From: Mangrovicella endophytica
GTDB taxonomy: Bacteria; Pseudomonadota; Alphaproteobacteria; Rhizobiales; Rhizobiaceae
Assembly: GCF_002893625.1 (NCBI RefSeq)
Contig: NZ_PKMZ01000002.1
Coordinates: 310,001-374,000 of the forward strand
Length of the DNA stretch: 64,000 nucleotides
Reading direction: 5' to 3'
Position 1 is the stretch's first letter. Each line of letters opens with the position of its first letter. The translations under genes and the position numbers were made by a program. Below the pieces are notes generated by a model. It searched no databases. It saw only the letters and a program-made list of their open reading frames with translations, and had not been told where the DNA came from. Below are positions 54,009 through 62,511 of this stretch, piece after piece.

Positions 54009-54039
54009 AGCGGCTCAGATAGCAGAAGACGTCAGCGCC

Positions 54040-54540
54040 TCAGCGACGATGATCCGCGTTGTCCGAGTGGGCGCTGGCTGCAACAACCTTCGCCGCATCT
54101 CGCGGGTTGAATCCCGCGTCGAGTAGCTGATCCAAGGTCAGCGGACAGTCCTCGGGCAACTGCGGAACGACGATACCGTACTCCGCCAGCAGGTCAGTCG
54201 CGTTCCTTCTGGCCACGCTCCATATTTTCGGCAGATCCAGCCGCTGCCTTAGTCCGGGCGAATAAACAAGCATCGCGTCGCCCTGAAATCCGGATGCCTC
54301 GCCGACCCAGTGAGCCACGGACGGGGCGTCCGGATCGAACGCGATCTTCACGAGATGGACGAGCGTTTGCCTGAGCAGGCTCGAGACTTCCTTGATCTCG
54401 GCCCTGCCCAAATCCTCGATCTCCTCGGCCAGATTTTCGATATCAAGACGATTGGAACTGCGCGGCAGCGCACGCAGCAAAGCGGCTTGATCCTGCGTCC
54501 AGGTGTAGAAGTCAGTGTCGTGCTGCTGCGAAGGGGTCAT
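54040..54540 (-). CDS. DUF29-domain protein, reversed within the dcw cluster
   Basis: 166 residues. DFYTWTQDQAALLRALPRSS, IENLAEEIEDLGRAEIKEVS, LLRQTLVHLVKIAF and the C-terminal LPEDCPLTLDQLLDAGF are the DUF29 landmarks. The family is of unknown function and is found in many copies in cyanobacteria and alphaproteobacteria, often in mobile contexts. It runs against the cluster between ftsW and murG and is lower in GC than its neighbours, which points to insertion. Confidence 0.88.
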   Translation of the reverse strand: MTPSQQHDTDFYTWTQDQAALLRALPRSSNRLDIENLAEEIEDLGRAEIKEVSSLLRQTLVHLVKIAFDPDAPSVAHWVGEASGFQGDAMLVYSPGLRQRLDLPKIWSVARRNATDLLAEYGIVVPQLPEDCPLTLDQLLDAGFNPRDAAKVVAASAHSDNADHRR

Positions 54541-54765
54541 GGCAATCCATCGTTCGCTGACTCTGCATGATGAGTCTACAGAGGCGGCTTACAGCTCGCA
54601 AACGGGTTGCCCACAGCGTAAGAGCTTCGATCACGCCTTGAAGGGAGGCTCGCTTGCCGACACAGCAAATACGCTCCTAACTTCCTCGCCTCGCCTGGAA
54701 ACAGTAGTGGCATCTGCCACCTAGAGTATTTCGTCCGGCAGCACGGTTATCCCATACGGAGCTTC

Positions 54766-55863
54766 ATGAACGGTCCCATTCTTCTGTCCGCTGGCGGGAC
54801 CGGCGGACACCTGTTTCCCGCCGAGGCGCTGGCGCATGAGCTGCGGGCGCGCGGCTTCGACGTGCACCTGGTGACGGATGCGCGGGCCGAGCGCTTTGCC
54901 GGCAGCTTTCCGGCCGAGGCGGTGCACAGCGTGCGCTCCGCCACATTCGGCTCCAAACGTCCGCTGGCGCTCGCCCGCTCGCTCTGGACGCTGTGGACGG
55001 GCTTTCGCGCCGCCGGAGCCCTGATCCGGCGCATCCGGCCGGCGGTCGTGGTCGGCTTCGGCGGCTACCCCACCGTGCCGCCGCTGATGGCGGCCGTGCA
55101 GGCGGGGCGCCCGACGGTCGTCCACGAGCAGAACGCGGTGATGGGCCGCGCGAACACATTCCTGGCCAAGCGCGTCACGGCGATCGCGGGCGGCTTCCTG
55201 CCGAAGGCCGGACCCTTCGCCGACAAGATCACCGTCACCGGCAATCCGGTGCGGCCAGCAGTGGTCGCGGCGGCCGAGACGCCGTATATGCCTGCCGCGG
55301 CGGGCGAGCCGTTCCGCCTCCTCGTCTTTGGGGGCAGCCAGGGCGCGCGCTTCTTCTCCGACATGATGCCGGACGTCTTCGCCCGATTGCCCGAGCACCT
55401 GCGCGCGCGGCTGCGGGTGACGCAGCAGGCGCGGGTCGAGGATCAGGCGCGGGTGCAGGCCCGCTATGCCGAAGTCGGCGTTGAGGCCGCCGTCGAGCCT
55501 TTCTTCAAGGATCTGCCGGTGCGAATGGGGGAGGCGCATCTGGTGATCTCGCGCTCGGGCGCCTCGACGGTGCTGGAGCTCTCGGTGATCGGCCGGCCCG
55601 CCATCCTCGTGCCGCTGCCGCACGCCCTGGACGACGATCAGGGCCACAACGCCAAGCTTCTCGTCGATGCGGGCGCGGCGGTGATGCGCCGCCAGCCGAC
55701 GATCACGCCGGACACGCTCGCGACCGAGATCGCCGCGCTGGTCGAGGATCCGGCCCGCCTCGCCGCCATGGCGACGGCGGCCAAGACGCTCGGGCGCACC
55801 AACGCCACGCAGTTGCTTGCGGACCTGGTAGAGTCTATCTCGGCGCGGACGCGTTCAGCCTGA
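54766..55863 (+). CDS. murG: UDP-GlcNAc:lipid I N-acetylglucosaminyltransferase
   Basis: 365 residues. [20 protein letters not shown] and [14 protein letters not shown] form the membrane-facing acceptor site, [16 protein letters not shown] follows, and the donor half has [36 protein letters not shown] and [11 protein letters not shown]. It converts lipid I to lipid II. The 225-bp gap upstream must hold its promoter because the DUF29 gene runs the other way. Confidence 0.96.
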   Translation: MNGPILLSAGGTGGHLFPAEALAHELRARGFDVHLVTDARAERFAGSFPAEAVHSVRSATFGSKRPLALARSLWTLWTGFRAAGALIRRIRPAVVVGFGGYPTVPPLMAAVQAGRPTVVHEQNAVMGRANTFLAKRVTAIAGGFLPKAGPFADKITVTGNPVRPAVVAAAETPYMPAAAGEPFRLLVFGGSQGARFFSDMMPDVFARLPEHLRARLRVTQQARVEDQARVQARYAEVGVEAAVEPFFKDLPVRMGEAHLVISRSGASTVLELSVIGRPAILVPLPHALDDDQGHNAKLLVDAGAAVMRRQPTITPDTLATEIAALVEDPARLAAMATAAKTLGRTNATQLLADLVESISARTRSA

Positions 55864-55882
55864 CCAATCAAGGAGTGTGGCC

Positions 55883-57301
55883 ATGAAGATGCCGCCCAAT
55901 ATCGGCCCGGTGCACTTCATCGGCATCGGCGGCATCGGCATGAGCGGCATTGCCGAAGTGCTGGCCAATCTCGGCTACACCGTGCAGGGCTCCGACCAGT
56001 CGGAGAACGCCAACGTCCAGCGGCTGCGCGACAAGGGCATCAGCGTTTCGATCGGCCATGACGCTGCCAATCTCGGCAAGGCCGAAGTGGTGGTGGTTTC
56101 GACGGCGATCCGCCGCTCCAACCCGGAGCTGGCGGCCGCGCGCGAGCGCCTGCTGCCGATCGTACGCCGCGCCGAGATGCTGGCCGAGCTGATGCGCTTC
56201 CGCCAGGCGATCGCCATCGGCGGCACGCATGGGAAGACCACGACGACCTCGATGGTGGCGACGCTGCTCGACGCCGGTGGGCTCGACCCGACGGTCGTCA
56301 ACGGCGGCATCATCAACGCCTACGGCACCAATGCGCGCATGGGCGCCGGCAACTGGATGGTGGTGGAGGCGGACGAGTCCGACGGCACCTTCTTGAAGCT
56401 GCCGGCCGACGTCGTTATCGTCACCAACATCGATCCCGAGCATCTCGATCACTACGGCACCTTCGATAAAGTGCGCGACGCCTTCCGGGCGTTCGTCGAG
56501 AACGTGCCGTTCTACGGCTTCGGCGTGATGTGCCTCGACCATCCGGAGGTGCAGACGCTGGTCTCCGAGATCGAGGACCGGCGCATCATCACCTATGGCG
56601 AGAACCTGCAGGCGGACGTACGCTTCGAGAACCTGACCGTGGACGGCGGGCGCTCGCGCTTCGACGTGACGCTACGCGACCGCGTCAGCGGCGGGACGGA
56701 GCGCATCGAGGGTCTCACCCTGCCGATGCCCGGCCGCCACAACGTTTCCAACGCGACGGCGGCGGTCGCCGTGGCGCACCGCCTCGGCATTTCGGCGGAT
56801 GCGATCAAGAAGGGCCTCTCCGGCTTCGGCGGCGTCAAGCGGCGCTTCACCCATACCGGCCACGTCAACGGCGTCGACGTCTATGACGATTACGGCCACC
56901 ATCCGGTCGAGATCCGCGCCGTGCTCGCCGCAGCGCGCTCCTCGGCGAGCGGCCGCGTCGTCGCGGTGGTGCAGCCGCACCGCTTCACCCGCCTGCAGAG
57001 CCTCTTTGCCGACTTCGCCGCCTGCTTCAACGACGCGGACACGGTGATCCTGGCGCCTGTCTATGCCGCCGGCGAGGACCCGATCCCCGGCGTCAGCTCC
57101 GAGGCGCTGGTCGAGCGGCTGAAGCTCGGCGGCCATCGCGACGCCAGGCTGATCGAGGGGCCGCAGGAACTGGCGCCGCTGATCGACCGCATCGCCGAAC
57201 CCGGCGACATGGTGGTGTGCCTCGGCGCCGGCTCGATCACGCAGTGGGCCTATGCGCTGCCGAAGGAGTTGGCAGCACTCCACGAGGCGCGCGGCCGATG
57301 A
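55883..57301 (+). CDS. murC: UDP-MurNAc:L-alanine ligase
   Basis: 472 residues from ATG 55883, chosen because AAGGAG lies 7 nt before it; a GTG at 55877 is too close to that site. [20 protein letters not shown], the ATP loop [42 protein letters not shown] and [11 protein letters not shown] are typical MurC motifs. It adds the first amino acid of the stem peptide. It overlaps murB by 4 nt. Confidence 0.96.
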   Translation: MKMPPNIGPVHFIGIGGIGMSGIAEVLANLGYTVQGSDQSENANVQRLRDKGISVSIGHDAANLGKAEVVVVSTAIRRSNPELAAARERLLPIVRRAEMLAELMRFRQAIAIGGTHGKTTTTSMVATLLDAGGLDPTVVNGGIINAYGTNARMGAGNWMVVEADESDGTFLKLPADVVIVTNIDPEHLDHYGTFDKVRDAFRAFVENVPFYGFGVMCLDHPEVQTLVSEIEDRRIITYGENLQADVRFENLTVDGGRSRFDVTLRDRVSGGTERIEGLTLPMPGRHNVSNATAAVAVAHRLGISADAIKKGLSGFGGVKRRFTHTGHVNGVDVYDDYGHHPVEIRAVLAAARSSASGRVVAVVQPHRFTRLQSLFADFAACFNDADTVILAPVYAAGEDPIPGVSSEALVERLKLGGHRDARLIEGPQELAPLIDRIAEPGDMVVCLGAGSITQWAYALPKELAALHEARGR

Positions 57302-58257
57302 ACGGCGAGGCGCTGCTGACGAGCCTCGGCGACAGGCTGGCGGGCATCCGCGGCCGACTGACGCCGAATTCCGGCATGGAGAAGATCACCTGGTTCCGCG
57401 CCGGCGGGCCGGCCGAGATCCTGTTCCAGCCGGCCGACGAGGAGGACCTCGCGGCCTTCCTGCGCGCGCTGCCCGAAGAGGTGCCGGTGCTGACGGTTGG
57501 CATCGGCTCCAACCTCCTGGTGCGCGAGGGCGGCATCCCCGGCGTCGTCATCCGCCTGTCGGCCAAGGGCTTCGGCACCGCCGAGGCGATCAGCGAGACG
57601 GCGATCCGCGCCGGCGCCGCGACGCCCGACAAGCGCGTGGCCGCCGTTGCGCACGAGGCCGGCATCGGCGGCTTCCACTTCTACCACGGCATCCCCGGCT
57701 CGATCGGCGGGGCACTGCGGATGAATGCCGGCGCCAACGGTGTCGAGACGCGCGAGCGGGTGCGCGAGGTGAGGGCGCTCGATCGTGCCGGCAACCTCCA
57801 CGTCCTCTCTAACGCGGACATGGGCTATGCCTACCGCTTCTCCGCGGCGCCGGGCGATCTGATCTTCACCTCCGCGATCTTCGACGGCTATGCCGCCGAC
57901 CGCGAGGAGATCCGGGTCAAAATGGACGAGGTGCAGCACCATCGCGAGACGGTGCAGCCGATCCGGGAGAAGACCGGCGGATCGACCTTCAAGAACCCGC
58001 CGAACTCCTCGGCGTGGAAGGAGATCGACAAGGCCGGCTGCCGGGGCTTGCGCATCGGCGGGGCCGAGATGTCGACCATGCATTGCAACTTCATGATCAA
58101 TACGGGCGAGGCAACGGGCTACGAGCTCGAGACGCTCGGCGAAACCGTGCGCAAGCGCGTCGCCGAGACGTCGGGCCTGCGGCTCGACTGGGAGATCAAG
58201 CGCTTCGGCAACTTCCTGCCGGGGCGTGAGGTGGAGCCGTTCCTCGGCGCCGCCTGA
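57298..58257 (+). CDS. murB: UDP-N-acetylenolpyruvoylglucosamine reductase
   Basis: 319 residues. [15 protein letters not shown] and [20 protein letters not shown] form the FAD site, [20 protein letters not shown] follows, and GGSTFKNP holds the catalytic Ser. This is the type I MurB. It makes UDP-MurNAc with NADPH. It is the last gene of the murG-murC-murB block before the reversed receiver gene. Confidence 0.96.
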   Translation: MNGEALLTSLGDRLAGIRGRLTPNSGMEKITWFRAGGPAEILFQPADEEDLAAFLRALPEEVPVLTVGIGSNLLVREGGIPGVVIRLSAKGFGTAEAISETAIRAGAATPDKRVAAVAHEAGIGGFHFYHGIPGSIGGALRMNAGANGVETRERVREVRALDRAGNLHVLSNADMGYAYRFSAAPGDLIFTSAIFDGYAADREEIRVKMDEVQHHRETVQPIREKTGGSTFKNPPNSSAWKEIDKAGCRGLRIGGAEMSTMHCNFMINTGEATGYELETLGETVRKRVAETSGLRLDWEIKRFGNFLPGREVEPFLGAA

Positions 58258-58423
58258 GGTCCCAGTCTCAGGCCTCGGGTTGCTGAGGCGCCGGCCCGAG
58301 ACGGTCGAGGCGGCGCCGACATTCCCCCGCCTCCTTGGTCCACGGCAGTGCGGCCGTGATCCTTCAACGACCGCTTATGTCAGCCGAACAGCCGCAAGGC
58401 GGAGGGATGCGGCATTTGGCCGT

Positions 58424-58813
58424 TCAGCGGTTCGGCAGAAGCGCGTCGACAGCCTTCTGCAGCTGGTCCTGCTGAAAAGGCTTGGGCAGTCGGGGCAGGT
58501 CGAGCTCGAAGCCCGGCGGCAGATCGGCATAGCCGGTGGACAGCAAAATCGGCAGGCCCGGGCGCAGCTCGAGCGCGGCAATCGCAAGCTCCGCACCGGT
58601 CATCTGCGGCATCGAGTGGTCGGTGATCACGAGATCGATGCTCGGCTCGCGCTTCAGCACGTCCAGCGCCTCGGCACCGGAATTGGCCTCGATGACGCGA
58701 TGCCCGAGATCTTCCAGCATGTCGACTGTCGTCATGGCGATCAGCGGATCGTCGTCGACGACAAGGATGGTCGTGGAGGAGGCAGGCTGATCTGTCGACA
58801 CGTCGGTATCCAT
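58424..58813 (-). CDS. Single-domain response regulator, reversed within the dcw cluster
   Basis: 129 residues from ATG 58813 (a TTG directly before it is possible). ILVVDDDPLIAMTTVDMLED, phospho-Asp in LVITDHSMPQMTG, ILLSTGYADL and the Lys in LPKPFQQDQL form a full receiver with no output domain. It resembles the stand-alone receivers found next to hybrid or HWE kinases, but no kinase is adjacent. It splits murB from ddlB. Confidence 0.88.
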   Translation of the reverse strand: MDTDVSTDQPASSTTILVVDDDPLIAMTTVDMLEDLGHRVIEANSGAEALDVLKREPSIDLVITDHSMPQMTGAELAIAALELRPGLPILLSTGYADLPPGFELDLPRLPKPFQQDQLQKAVDALLPNR

Positions 58814-59132
58814 CAAGGGTTCGCCGCCATTCGGTGTCGAGCGCCCGGCCGCCGGAGGCCGCTGGCGGATCGGTCACGCACGACGTCGAGGATGTCTGCG
58901 GCTGAAGTCCGGAATGCAGTCTGCCGCAGCGCCGTGCCTATGTCGCAGCCGTCGCCTGGAAGGCGTCTGGCCGCTGCATAAGGGGTCGCGGTGTTGCGGC
59001 GGGATATAAGGAGCCTCTGACGCCCCGCTATGTCCAGCATCGACCTAGCATGATGTCGATGGGACGGTGTTGCCCTCCGGCATCACTTCCGCGAGACGGC
59101 GGCAAGTCCGAAAGGCCTTTCCGCTCAGTGGT
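58814..59132. other. Gap upstream of ddlB, left part
   Basis: No gene supported. The sequence is GC-rich without repeats or hairpins of note. It contains the leader of the reversed receiver gene. The regulatory signals of ddlB-ftsQAZ lie to the right. Confidence 0.5.
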
Positions 59133-59147
59133 TAACAGCTGCTGTTA
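59133..59147. promoter_or_regulatory. 15-bp perfect palindrome upstream of ddlB
   Basis: TAACAGC-T-GCTGTTA is perfectly symmetrical and lies 27 bp before the CtrA box. It is followed by CGATTTTCTTTC. It may be an operator; the stem is too weak for a good terminator. No known regulator motif was recognised. Confidence 0.4.
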
Positions 59148-59174
59148 CGATTTTCTTTCAATGCGTGAATCGCC

Positions 59175-59189
59175 TTAACCACCGTTTAA
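59175..59189. promoter_or_regulatory. CtrA-type box upstream of ddlB-ftsQAZ
   Basis: TTAA-CCACCGT-TTAA followed by CC is an exact TTAA-N7-TTAA site, 54 bp before ddlB. A GAATC (GANTC, the CcrM methylation site) lies just before it at 59167-59171. CtrA control of ftsQA/ftsZ is established in Caulobacter and relatives, so the site probably sets cell-cycle timing here. Confidence 0.75.
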
Positions 59190-59243
59190 CCATCCGCACG
59201 GCATGAATGATCCGCTAACCTCGTTGAGGCGGAAAAACGGTCG

Positions 59244-60167
59244 ATGACCAAGCATGTCGCGATGTTGATGGGCGGATTTTCCTCGGAGAGGCCGGTGAGC
59301 CTCGCCTCCGGGAATGCCTGCGCCGACGCGCTGGAAGCGGAGGGCTTCCAGGTGACGCGCGTCGACGTCGATCGCGACGTCGCCCGGACGCTTGCCGAGC
59401 TGAAGCCTGATGTCGCCTTCAACGCGCTGCACGGGCCGTTCGGCGAGGACGGCACCATCCAGGGCATTCTGGAATATCTGGAAATCCCCTACACGCATTC
59501 CGGCGTGCTCGCCTCGGCGCTGGCGATGAACAAGGCCAAGGCCAAGCTCGTCGCGAAAGCCGCCGGCGTGCCGGTCGCCGAGGCAAAGATCATGCACCGG
59601 CTCGACGCGGCCGAGGCGCATGTGATGCAGCCGCCTTATGTCGTGAAGCCGGTGGCCGAGGGCTCGAGCTTCGGCGTCCTGATCGTGCGCGAGAACCATC
59701 CGACCCCGCCGCAGCAGCTTTTCGCCTCCGATTGGCCGTATGGCGACATCGTCATGGTGGAGCGCTTCATCCATGGCCGCGAGCTGACCTGCGCCGTGAT
59801 GGGCGACGTCGCGCTGAACGTCTGCGAGATCACCACCGAAGGCCACACCTTCTACGACTACGATTCCAAATATGCGCCGGGCGGCTCGCGCCACGAGATC
59901 CCGGCGGCGATCCCCGCCAAGATCGCCCGGAAGGTGCAGGAATATGCACTGGCGGCGCATCAGGCGGTCGGCTGCCGCGGCGTCTCGCGCTCCGACTTCC
60001 GCTACGACGACCGTTTCGGCGAAGGCGGCGAGATCATCTGGCTGGAGGTCAACACCCAGCCGGGCATGACGCCGACCTCGCTCGTTCCCGACATCGCCGC
60101 CGAAGCTGGCCACAGCTTCGGCCAGCTCCTGACCTGGATGGTGGAGGACGCGTCATGCCGGCGCTGA
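59244..60167 (+). CDS. ddlB: D-alanine-D-alanine ligase
   Basis: 307 residues. [55 protein letters not shown], and at the C-terminus [18 protein letters not shown] are the ATP-grasp Ddl signatures. It makes the dipeptide used by MurF. It overlaps ftsQ by 13 nt. Expression probably starts from the CtrA-box promoter upstream. Confidence 0.96.
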   Translation: MTKHVAMLMGGFSSERPVSLASGNACADALEAEGFQVTRVDVDRDVARTLAELKPDVAFNALHGPFGEDGTIQGILEYLEIPYTHSGVLASALAMNKAKAKLVAKAAGVPVAEAKIMHRLDAAEAHVMQPPYVVKPVAEGSSFGVLIVRENHPTPPQQLFASDWPYGDIVMVERFIHGRELTCAVMGDVALNVCEITTEGHTFYDYDSKYAPGGSRHEIPAAIPAKIARKVQEYALAAHQAVGCRGVSRSDFRYDDRFGEGGEIIWLEVNTQPGMTPTSLVPDIAAEAGHSFGQLLTWMVEDASCRR

Positions 60168-61072
60168 CCGCACCCGAACGTCTCGCGTTTCGCGAGGGTG
60201 AGCGGCCGCAGGGGCGGCTCGCCTTCAAGCTCTCCATGGCCCGCCGGCGCGCCGTCGCGACGGCCGAGGCGCTGTCGCGCCTGCCGACGCCGCGCTTCGG
60301 CACCGTCATCGTCGTGGTGCTCGGCGCCACCGGCCTCTACGGCATGTCGCTCGGCGGTCATACGACGGCGGTGATCGACGAGATCGCCCAGCCTTTCGGC
60401 TTCTCGATCGACGACATCGACGTCTCCGGCAATCGCGAGACCTCCGAGATCGACGTGCTGCAGGCACTCTGGTCGACCGGCTCGACGAGCCTGCCCTCGC
60501 TTGACCCGGAGGCTGCCCGCGCGACGCTGGAGGCGATGCCCTGGATCGAGAGCGCGGCGATCTCGAAGATCTATCCGAACCGCGTCGTCATCAAGCTCGT
60601 CGAGCACCAGCCCTACGCGCTCTGGCAGAAGGGCCGCGAGCTCTTCATCGTCGACAAGGCCGGCCGGGAGATCGTGCCCTACAGCTTCGGCCGCTACTCG
60701 ACGCTGCCGCTGATGGTCGGCACCGGAGCTGCGGCGCACGCGGCCGAGCTGCTCGACCAGATGGATGCGCTGCCCGAGCTTCGCGCAAGGGTGAAGGCGT
60801 ATATTCGCGTCGGCGACAGGCGCTGGGACATGCGACTGGACAACGGCGTCACTATCCGCCTGCCCGAGGACCAGCCCGTGGAAGCGGCGGCCGAGGTGGC
60901 GCGGATGGACCGTGAGACCGGTCTCTTGTCCCGCGACATCGCTGCGGTCGACGTGCGGCTTGCCGACCGGATGGTGATCAAGCTGACGCCGGATTCCCTC
61001 GTCCGGCGCAATGCGGCGCTGAAGGAGCGCGAGAAGCTCCTCAAGCGCAGCAAGAAGGAGAATCCGGTATGA
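60155..61072 (+). CDS. ftsQ: Cell division protein FtsQ
   Basis: 305 residues from ATG 60155. A basic cytoplasmic N-terminus (about 60 residues, typical of alphaproteobacteria) and one helix (about 48-65) are followed by the POTRA domain [20 protein letters not shown]. The beta domain has [21 protein letters not shown] and HQPYALWQ. It links early and late division proteins and holds FtsLB. It overlaps ftsA by 4 nt. Confidence 0.94.
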   Translation: MPALTAPERLAFREGERPQGRLAFKLSMARRRAVATAEALSRLPTPRFGTVIVVVLGATGLYGMSLGGHTTAVIDEIAQPFGFSIDDIDVSGNRETSEIDVLQALWSTGSTSLPSLDPEAARATLEAMPWIESAAISKIYPNRVVIKLVEHQPYALWQKGRELFIVDKAGREIVPYSFGRYSTLPLMVGTGAAAHAAELLDQMDALPELRARVKAYIRVGDRRWDMRLDNGVTIRLPEDQPVEAAAEVARMDRETGLLSRDIAAVDVRLADRMVIKLTPDSLVRRNAALKEREKLLKRSKKENPV

Positions 61073-62397
61073 GCGTTTTCTCCCGGACGAACGACAAGCT
61101 GCCCCGGATGAAGGCGCTGTCGCGCCGGCGCTCGCGCATCATCTCAGTGCTCGACGTCGGCAGCGACAAGGTCACCTGCCTGATCGGGCGGCTGAAGCCG
61201 CGTCCCGACAGCGAGGTGCTGCCGAACCGCACCCACACGATCGAGGTGATCGGCGTCGGCCACCAGCGTTCGCGCGGCATCAAGTCGGGCGTCGTCGTCG
61301 ACCTCGAAGCGGCCGAGCATTCGATCCGCCATTGCGTCGACGCGGCCGAGCGGATGGCAGGCCTCACCATCGAGTCGCTCATCGTCTCGGTCACCGCCGG
61401 GCGGCTGAAGAGCCTGCGCGGCCGCGCCGAGGTGGCGACGCGCGGCAATGCCGTCACCGAAGCCGACATGAACCGCGTCTTCTCGCTGGCGGCACAGACG
61501 CCGATCGAGCACGGCCGCATCGCGCTGCACTCGATCCCGTTCGAGATCTTCCTCGACGGCGAGAACGGCCTGGAGAACCCGCAGGGGATGGTCGGCGAGC
61601 GCCTGGGCGCGGACATGCACGTCCTCACCGCCGAGGAAACGCCGCTGCGCAACCTCGAGGCGGCGGTGAACCGCGCCCACCTGGTGGTCGAGGCCTTTGT
61701 CGCCACCCCCTATGCCAGCGGCCTCTCGGTGCTCGTCGACGACGAAGCCGCGATGGGTTCGGCCTGCATCGACATGGGCGGCGGCTCGACGACGATCTCG
61801 ATCTTCCAGAACGGCCGCTTCGTTTATGCCGACTCCGTCGCGCTCGGCGGCAACCACATCACCATGGACCTGGCGCGCGGCCTGTCGCTGCGCCCGGAAC
61901 ATGCCGAGCGGCTGAAGGTGATGCATGGCTGCACGCTGTCGGAGCTGATGGACGACCGCGAGCCGGTGCAGGTCGCGCCGCTCGGCCAGGAGGGTGACGA
62001 GACCTCGGTCAGCGTCGCCCGTTCGCTGATCGCCAAGATCATCCGCCCGCGCGTCGAGGAGACGTTCGAGCTGATCCGCGACCGGCTGGCGGCCTCAGGC
62101 CTCGGCCATGTCATCGGCAAGCGCGTCGTCCTGACCGGCGGCGCCAGCCAGCTCGCCGGACTGAACGAGACGGCCAAGGCGGTGATGCAGCGCAATGTGC
62201 GCCTCGGCCGCCCGGTCGGCGTCTCGGGCCTCAGCCCGGCCAACAAGAGCCCCGCCTTCGCGACTTCCGTCGGCCTCCTGATCTACCCGCAGGTGGCCCA
62301 GACCGAATACGTGGCGAGAACGTCGCCGGCCGCCTTCGCGGTCGACGAGAGAACCAGTGTCGGGCGCTTCGGCGCCTGGCTGAAACGCAGCTTCTAA
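61069..62397 (+). CDS. ftsA: Cell division protein FtsA
   Basis: 442 residues. The actin-like phosphate loop ISVLDVGSDKVTCLIG, the SHS2 insert starting KSGVVVDLEAAEHSIRHCVD, CIDMGGGSTTISIFQNG and VVLTGGASQLAGL are the FtsA motifs. The C-terminal amphipathic helix is VGRFGAWLKRSF. It tethers FtsZ to the membrane. A hairpin and 114 bp separate it from ftsZ. Confidence 0.96.
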   Translation: MSVFSRTNDKLPRMKALSRRRSRIISVLDVGSDKVTCLIGRLKPRPDSEVLPNRTHTIEVIGVGHQRSRGIKSGVVVDLEAAEHSIRHCVDAAERMAGLTIESLIVSVTAGRLKSLRGRAEVATRGNAVTEADMNRVFSLAAQTPIEHGRIALHSIPFEIFLDGENGLENPQGMVGERLGADMHVLTAEETPLRNLEAAVNRAHLVVEAFVATPYASGLSVLVDDEAAMGSACIDMGGGSTTISIFQNGRFVYADSVALGGNHITMDLARGLSLRPEHAERLKVMHGCTLSELMDDREPVQVAPLGQEGDETSVSVARSLIAKIIRPRVEETFELIRDRLAASGLGHVIGKRVVLTGGASQLAGLNETAKAVMQRNVRLGRPVGVSGLSPANKSPAFATSVGLLIYPQVAQTEYVARTSPAAFAVDERTSVGRFGAWLKRSF

Positions 62398-62403
62398 GTT
62401 TCC

Positions 62404-62419
62404 GGCGGGTTCGCCCGCC
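62404..62419 (+). promoter_or_regulatory. Small hairpin between ftsA and ftsZ
   Basis: GGCGGG-TTCG-CCCGCC is a perfect 6-bp stem with a stable UUCG tetraloop, 7 bp after the ftsA stop. There is no T run, so it is probably an mRNA stability or processing element that sets the FtsA:FtsZ ratio; this role is inferred. Confidence 0.5.
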
Positions 62420-62511
62420 ACTCCACACGGTGCGCGCCGCGCGCCGGGCGCATCATGAAGACCAACGGCCGGCGCGGCGAGACGGCCATAGATCGAAGAG
62501 GAACCAAGGCC

